The notes under the pieces were generated by a model. The model did not search any database. It was not told where the DNA came from and saw only the letters and a list, made by a program, of their open reading frames with translations. 64,000 nucleotides of DNA from Bartonella sp. CM31XJBT (GTDB taxonomy: Bacteria; Pseudomonadota; Alphaproteobacteria; Rhizobiales; Rhizobiaceae), in contig NZ_JAQITD010000002.1 of the NCBI RefSeq assembly GCF_028618555.1, forward strand, positions 62,001-126,000. Reading direction: 5' to 3'. Each line of letters begins with the position of its first letter. The first letter of the stretch is position 1. This document shows positions 60,425 through 64,000 of the stretch, piece after piece. A program made the position numbers and the translations under genes.

Positions 60425-60760
60425 GGGGTGTTATTCTCATGAAATAGCAATATGACAACAGCATCGAGAGAGTACTTCATGCGTTTCCTAACAAGAAATA
60501 TTTCTCAAGTTCATTTTGCAACATCGTTCATGTGGATAGTATAACGTAAAATCTATTGTACTCCACTATCTTGATGCTTAGGAAGGAGAAAGCTGATACC
60601 ATCATTTTATTTTCCAGACTCCAGTTGCGACAGTTCTTGCATTTGAGAGCCTTCATAAGAGACATTTTTAGTCTTTTCTAAAACGTTCTTTATCCAGACG
60701 ATAATCCCGCTTATGATGTGCAAGAAAGTGATTTTTATTGCTTCAATGTAATTTGAAAGA
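60425..60760 (-). pseudogene. Integrase 5' remnant, dispersed copy C
   Basis: Minus strand from about 60665 reads MQELSQLESGK*NDGISFLLPKHQDSGVQ*ILRY in fragments: GK-NDG, then LLPKHQDSGVQ and ILRY match GKYNDG, LLHKRKDGGAQ and IYRY of the integrase at 52.9 kb. Two stops stand where Tyr and Trp are usual. Further down, EIFLVRKRMKYS and FHENNTP fit the next part. Upstream DNA to about 60760 matches copies A and B. No catalytic domain is left. Confidence 0.65.
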
Positions 60761-60977
60761 GAGTATATCTACGATATGTTGGAATTTATATTTTATTATA
60801 CAAAATAATGAATTATTCTTATGAATGAATGTATCATCTAATAGAAGCAATATGCAGGATTAAAAGAGAGAAAAATGCTTCGAAATAGCTTTTACTATAT
60901 ATGTCAGAAGAATTAATAGTCTTTTTGAGAAGTAGGATAGTTTTTTAAGAGTGAAAGTTATGGAAGAAGAATTGTTT

Positions 60978-61424
60978 TTAGTATCGCTTTTGTACAAAAA
61001 AATCTTTAAGTAATTGAGCAGCTTCTTTTTCTTTAAAACCAGAATAAATCTCAGGTTTGTGATGACAGGTTGGTTGCTGATAAAAACGTGGACCATTTTC
61101 TATAGCACCCCCTTTGGGATCATTTGTTGCGTAATAGAGACGACGTATGCGTGCAAATGAAATGGCAGCAGCACACATAGCACAAGGCTCAAGTGTTACA
61201 TAAAGATCGCAATCAGGAAGCCTTTCATTTTGCAATGTTTCGCAAGCCATACGGATTGCGCGTATTTCTGCGTGTCCTGTAGGGTCATATGCAGATTTTA
61301 TAAAGTTACCAGCGCGTGCAATGATAGCTTTTCCACGTGTAATGACAGCACCTACGGGAACTTCATCTTTTTTTGCAGCCTCTTGTGCTTCTAAAAGGGC
61401 TATTTCCATGGGCGTCAAAGTCAT
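60978..61424 (-). CDS. tadA: tRNA-specific adenosine deaminase
   Basis: 148 residues. Zinc and catalytic residues are in place: HAEIRAIR near residue 55 (HAE with proton-shuttle Glu) and TLEPCAMCAAAI near 83 (PCxxC). It deaminates A34 to inosine in tRNA-Arg(ACG). The opening LLEAQEAAKKDEVPVGAVI is typical. Next to an RluB-type synthase gene on the other strand, a common Rhizobiales arrangement. Confidence 0.96.
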   Translation of the reverse strand: MTLTPMEIALLEAQEAAKKDEVPVGAVITRGKAIIARAGNFIKSAYDPTGHAEIRAIRMACETLQNERLPDCDLYVTLEPCAMCAAAISFARIRRLYYATNDPKGGAIENGPRFYQQPTCHHKPEIYSGFKEKEAAQLLKDFFVQKRY

Positions 61425-61694
61425 AATATTCTTTCTACTGAAGGTATGGAAAATCTAAAGGTTATCTCGATAAGGAATGCTATAGAATGAATAATTTATT
61501 ACGCTTTTATAATGAAAAGAATACCTCTATTTTTTTTAAGAGTTTAAAACAAACTTGCAAGTCGGCAGATACATTATTGTCGTTAAAGGATAGAAAATGA
61601 TAAATGATTATGCTACTTCATTTTTCAGGATAAGCGGTATGGTGCATGTGAATAATTTTCTGAACATACTTGCAAAGATTGGTTTGAAACGCAA

Positions 61695-63095
61695 ATGAAT
61701 GAAAATAATGAGAGTGAACGAATTGCTAAAAGGTTAGCGCGTGCTGGTATTGCTTCGCGTCGAGATGCAGAAATGATGATTGTTGCAGGTCGTATTTCTG
61801 TGAATGGTAAAGTCGTGACAACGCCTGCTTTTAATGTTAGCCGCTCTGATGTTATTAAAGTTGATGGCAAACCTTTACCTCCTATAGAACGAACGCGTTT
61901 ATGGCTTTACCATAAGCCAGCAGGTCTTGTCACCACGAACCGTGATCCTGAAGGCAGACCTACAGTATTTAGTAATTTACCAAAAGGAATGCCGCGTGTT
62001 CTTTCTGTTGGAAGGCTTGACATTAACACGGAAGGGCTTTTGCTTTTAACCAATGATGGTGGCTTAGCGCGTGTATTAGAGCTTCCTGTAACGGGGTGGG
62101 TCCGCAAATATCGCGTCCGTGCTCATGGAAGAGTAAAACAGAGTGCGCTGGATAACCTTAAAAATGGTATTGCGATTAATGGTATTTTTTATGGTTCGAT
62201 TGAAGCATCAATTGAACGTGAACAAGGGTCGAATGTATGGCTTTCTGTTGCGTTGCGTGAAGGAAAAAATCGTGAAATAAAGAATGTTTTAGGGGCATTG
62301 GGATTATCAGTTAATCGATTAATCCGTGTATCCTATGGTCCATTTCATCTCTCTGATTTAGAAGAAGGAGCCGTGCAAGAGTTAAAAGGGCGGATGTTAC
62401 GAGATCAGTTGGGGGAGCGTTTGATTATGCAAGCCAATGCAGATTTTGATGCTCCTATTCTGAAACCCTTTTCAAATTCTGCAGTTGTTGCAGAAAAGCA
62501 AAGCCAGAAAGATCTTTCTGTTGCAAATGATGGTTGGGTTTTCTCAAGTGAAAGGGCGATACGACGCCGACCAAGAGATGGTTCTGTTGAACATAGTCGC
62601 GCGCAATTAAGTACAAAGTCTCATGAGAATGTAAAGAAGGAGAAAAGTGAAGAAGGAAAAGCAGAGCGTTTTCTACCGCGTTCTCGCCGTGCTAATGTTT
62701 GGATGGCTCCTGGTGCACGTCCGCAAAGTGCACGTAGAAAGCCTTCCTATAGTGAGGAGAAATCGCATGATCATAAGAGCGATTTGGATGGTAGAAAGTC
62801 CTTTCATCGAGGCAAGGAAAAACTAAAAGAAAGTCCGTCACACAAAGAGAAGAGGAAAAGTTTTGTTCAAAAACGTGGAAAAACATCTTATGACGAGACG
62901 CATCCCTTTGGTAAGAAAGATCGCTTTTTAAAGGATAAAGAGAAAATGATAAAAGGTGATCATGATGAACATTCTTTTGAGAGAAAGAAAAAGGTAAAAT
63001 CGTTTGGTGGTGCTATGAAAAAATCTAAACCACATAGGGACGGTGCAAAAACTTCGAAGCGATTTGGAGGTCCACGTGCGGATCATAGGCGGTAA
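61695..63095 (+). CDS. rRNA pseudouridine synthase (RluB/RsuA family) with long basic tail
   Basis: 466 residues. An S4 RNA-binding domain ([19 protein letters not shown], from residue 8) is followed by the catalytic domain with [19 protein letters not shown] near residue 112, the Asp being the catalytic residue. The RluB part ends near 240. Then about 220 residues of Lys/Arg/Ser/His-rich, low-complexity tail follow (for example [18 protein letters not shown]), likely disordered and RNA-binding. RluB makes pseudouridine 2605 of 23S rRNA in E. coli; the exact site here is not known. The end overlaps rsmD by 20 bases, so rsmD is coupled. Confidence 0.88.
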   Translation: MNENNESERIAKRLARAGIASRRDAEMMIVAGRISVNGKVVTTPAFNVSRSDVIKVDGKPLPPIERTRLWLYHKPAGLVTTNRDPEGRPTVFSNLPKGMPRVLSVGRLDINTEGLLLLTNDGGLARVLELPVTGWVRKYRVRAHGRVKQSALDNLKNGIAINGIFYGSIEASIEREQGSNVWLSVALREGKNREIKNVLGALGLSVNRLIRVSYGPFHLSDLEEGAVQELKGRMLRDQLGERLIMQANADFDAPILKPFSNSAVVAEKQSQKDLSVANDGWVFSSERAIRRRPRDGSVEHSRAQLSTKSHENVKKEKSEEGKAERFLPRSRRANVWMAPGARPQSARRKPSYSEEKSHDHKSDLDGRKSFHRGKEKLKESPSHKEKRKSFVQKRGKTSYDETHPFGKKDRFLKDKEKMIKGDHDEHSFERKKKVKSFGGAMKKSKPHRDGAKTSKRFGGPRADHRR

Positions 63096-63642
63096 ATTTG
63101 CTGGGCGTGTTTTGTTTTCGCCTGTTAATCAGTCGATTCGCCCAACGAGTGATCGTACACGTGAGAGCCTTTTTAATATTCTTTCTAGCCGTGAAGAACA
63201 ATTTTGGACCAATAAACGCATTCTTGATCTTTTTGCTGGTACTGGTGCTTTAGGCATCGAAGCACTTTCACGTGGAGCAAAGGCGGCTGTTTTTGTTGAA
63301 AACTCGGTTGAGGGGCGTGGGTTGCTTCAAAAAAATATAGAAGCCTTTGAATTACAGTCGATAGGACGGATTTTACGTCGTGATGCGACCAAACTTGGCA
63401 ATATTGGCACAATGCTTCCATTTGATGTTATCTGCGCTGATCCTCCTTATAGCCGTTGTTTAGGTGAACGTGCTTTCGTAGAAGCTTTGCGAGGGGGGTG
63501 GGCAAAAGCTGATACACTCTTCATACTTGAAGAAAAGAAAGATACAATGATTCATTTACCTGATGTCTTTTATTTAGATGATGAGCGGTTTTATGGTGAG
63601 ACAGCAATACGTCTCTATAAATTACGATCGCTTACATCTTGA
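63076..63642 (+). CDS. rsmD: 16S rRNA (guanine-966-N2)-methyltransferase
   Basis: 188 residues from a GTG at 63076 (reading [11 protein letters not shown]), chosen because GGAGG ends six bases before it and the family begins MRIIGGxxxGR; the longer frame from 63043 lies in the RluB tail. Motifs: [15 protein letters not shown] near 21, [19 protein letters not shown] near 48 and CADPPYS near 121 (DPPY, N2-G). It modifies G966 of the 30S head. The gene overlaps the RluB stop, so the pair is coupled. Confidence 0.94.
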   Translation: MRIIGGKFAGRVLFSPVNQSIRPTSDRTRESLFNILSSREEQFWTNKRILDLFAGTGALGIEALSRGAKAAVFVENSVEGRGLLQKNIEAFELQSIGRILRRDATKLGNIGTMLPFDVICADPPYSRCLGERAFVEALRGGWAKADTLFILEEKKDTMIHLPDVFYLDDERFYGETAIRLYKLRSLTS

Positions 63643-64000
63643 GAAAGTTCTTGTTTTTATCCGATAGGATGAAAAAATGCTTCTTCACAGTTTTCTTCAT
63701 TTTATATGGTTTTTAAAAGGTTAAGCAGAAAATCAATAAAAGATTCTAATGTTAAAGGAATTGATGAATTTTTATTAGCTTTAATACAGAAGGATGTTTT
63801 TTCTCCAATAGGATATATATTCCTCGATAATAGTTATGATCTTTTTTATCTAATTTCTTTCTGCCATACCTTAATCATCACATTTCATCAGCAGTTGAAA
63901 GCTTTAAGCTATGCAGTCTGCATTTATATCTTATATGATGCGTAACTTCTATTTTTGTTATTGTATGAACTTAAAACAGATATTTTTTATTTAAGGTAGA
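63643..64000. other. Spacer at right end of window
   Basis: One frame (63706-63945, 79 residues) is open but has no ribosome site and reads as a chance mixture of hydrophobic residues, so I do not call it a gene. No RNA or repeat seen. Confidence 0.3.

Noticed and set aside
63706-63945. 79-residue frame after rsmD
   Set aside because: No ribosome site and irregular hydrophobic composition; nothing recognisable.
1-64000. CRISPR arrays, tRNA and rRNA genes
   Set aside because: No regularly spaced repeats and no cloverleaf or TPsiC-loop pattern was found when reading the spacers; a search tool should confirm it.

Overview
The window is AT-rich alphaproteobacterial chromosome and most probably comes from Bartonella. 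The evidence is family recognition from memory, not a search. F0 ATP synthase genes are split from F1 in the order atpI-atpB-atpE-atpF'-atpF. There is a Hbp/Omp25-like outer-membrane barrel, and a family of decayed haemagglutinin, toxin-antitoxin and integrase genes. Housekeeping genes sit among long, gene-poor, AT-rich spacers full of pseudogene debris, as in host-restricted Rhizobiales.

Layout. (1) 1-3000 is a graveyard of an apparent small-molecule cluster. It holds the start of a probable MFS exporter, a twice-frameshifted HemN/HutW-like radical SAM gene, a perfect 31-bp palindrome, a frameshifted PLP fold-III decarboxylase and a broken SAM methyltransferase. (2) 3.4-10.4 kb is intact catabolism: a glutamylpolyamine synthetase/oxidase pair, then zwf-pgl-edd, the upper Entner-Doudoroff route. 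(3) 10.4-16.4 kb holds folD, an AsmA-like gene, a 47-residue small membrane protein missed by length cut-offs, rsmE and gshA. (4) 16.4-18.8 kb is noncoding and carries a type ISP restriction-helicase remnant joined to a copy of an integrase 5' region. (5) 18.8-24.5 kb holds a cystine transporter, methyltransferases, comF, grxC, ubiG and lysC. (6) 24.5-26.3 kb is almost empty. (7) 26.3-48.4 kb is core: nhaA, an AsmA-like protein, an SLC13 permease, yfgM-der, F0 ATP synthase, glyQS, a TPR protein, a polyprenyl synthase, trmN6-like, an S49 peptidase, ispE and rnhB.

(8) 48.5-54.3 kb is the accessory island. It has a dead higB toxin beside an intact higA antitoxin, a decayed XerC-like integrase and a decayed DUF488 gene. 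It also has the C-terminal toxin end of a filamentous haemagglutinin, with a small cysteine-rich lipoprotein overlapping its stop codon in the usual immunity-gene position. An AlpA-type regulator and a second, nearly intact integrase close it. (9) 54.4-56.5 kb has a Hbp-family barrel gene with an insert of about 300 residues ending in a histidine-rich block, preceded by the 3' stub of a second Hbp gene. (10) 56.7-64 kb is core again: ileS, a lipoprotein, a third integrase 5' remnant, tadA, an RluB-like synthase with a very basic tail, and rsmD overlapping it.

Three places (about 18.0, 54.1 and 60.6 kb) share the 5' end and upstream DNA of the same integrase family. Most damage is one-base change in homopolymer runs plus single stop codons, so decay looks fairly recent or ongoing (or, for some, a sequencing issue). 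The best candidates for unusual biology are the haemagglutinin toxin/lipoprotein pair, the histidine-rich Hbp variant and the decayed radical SAM/PLP/methyltransferase cluster with its palindrome.
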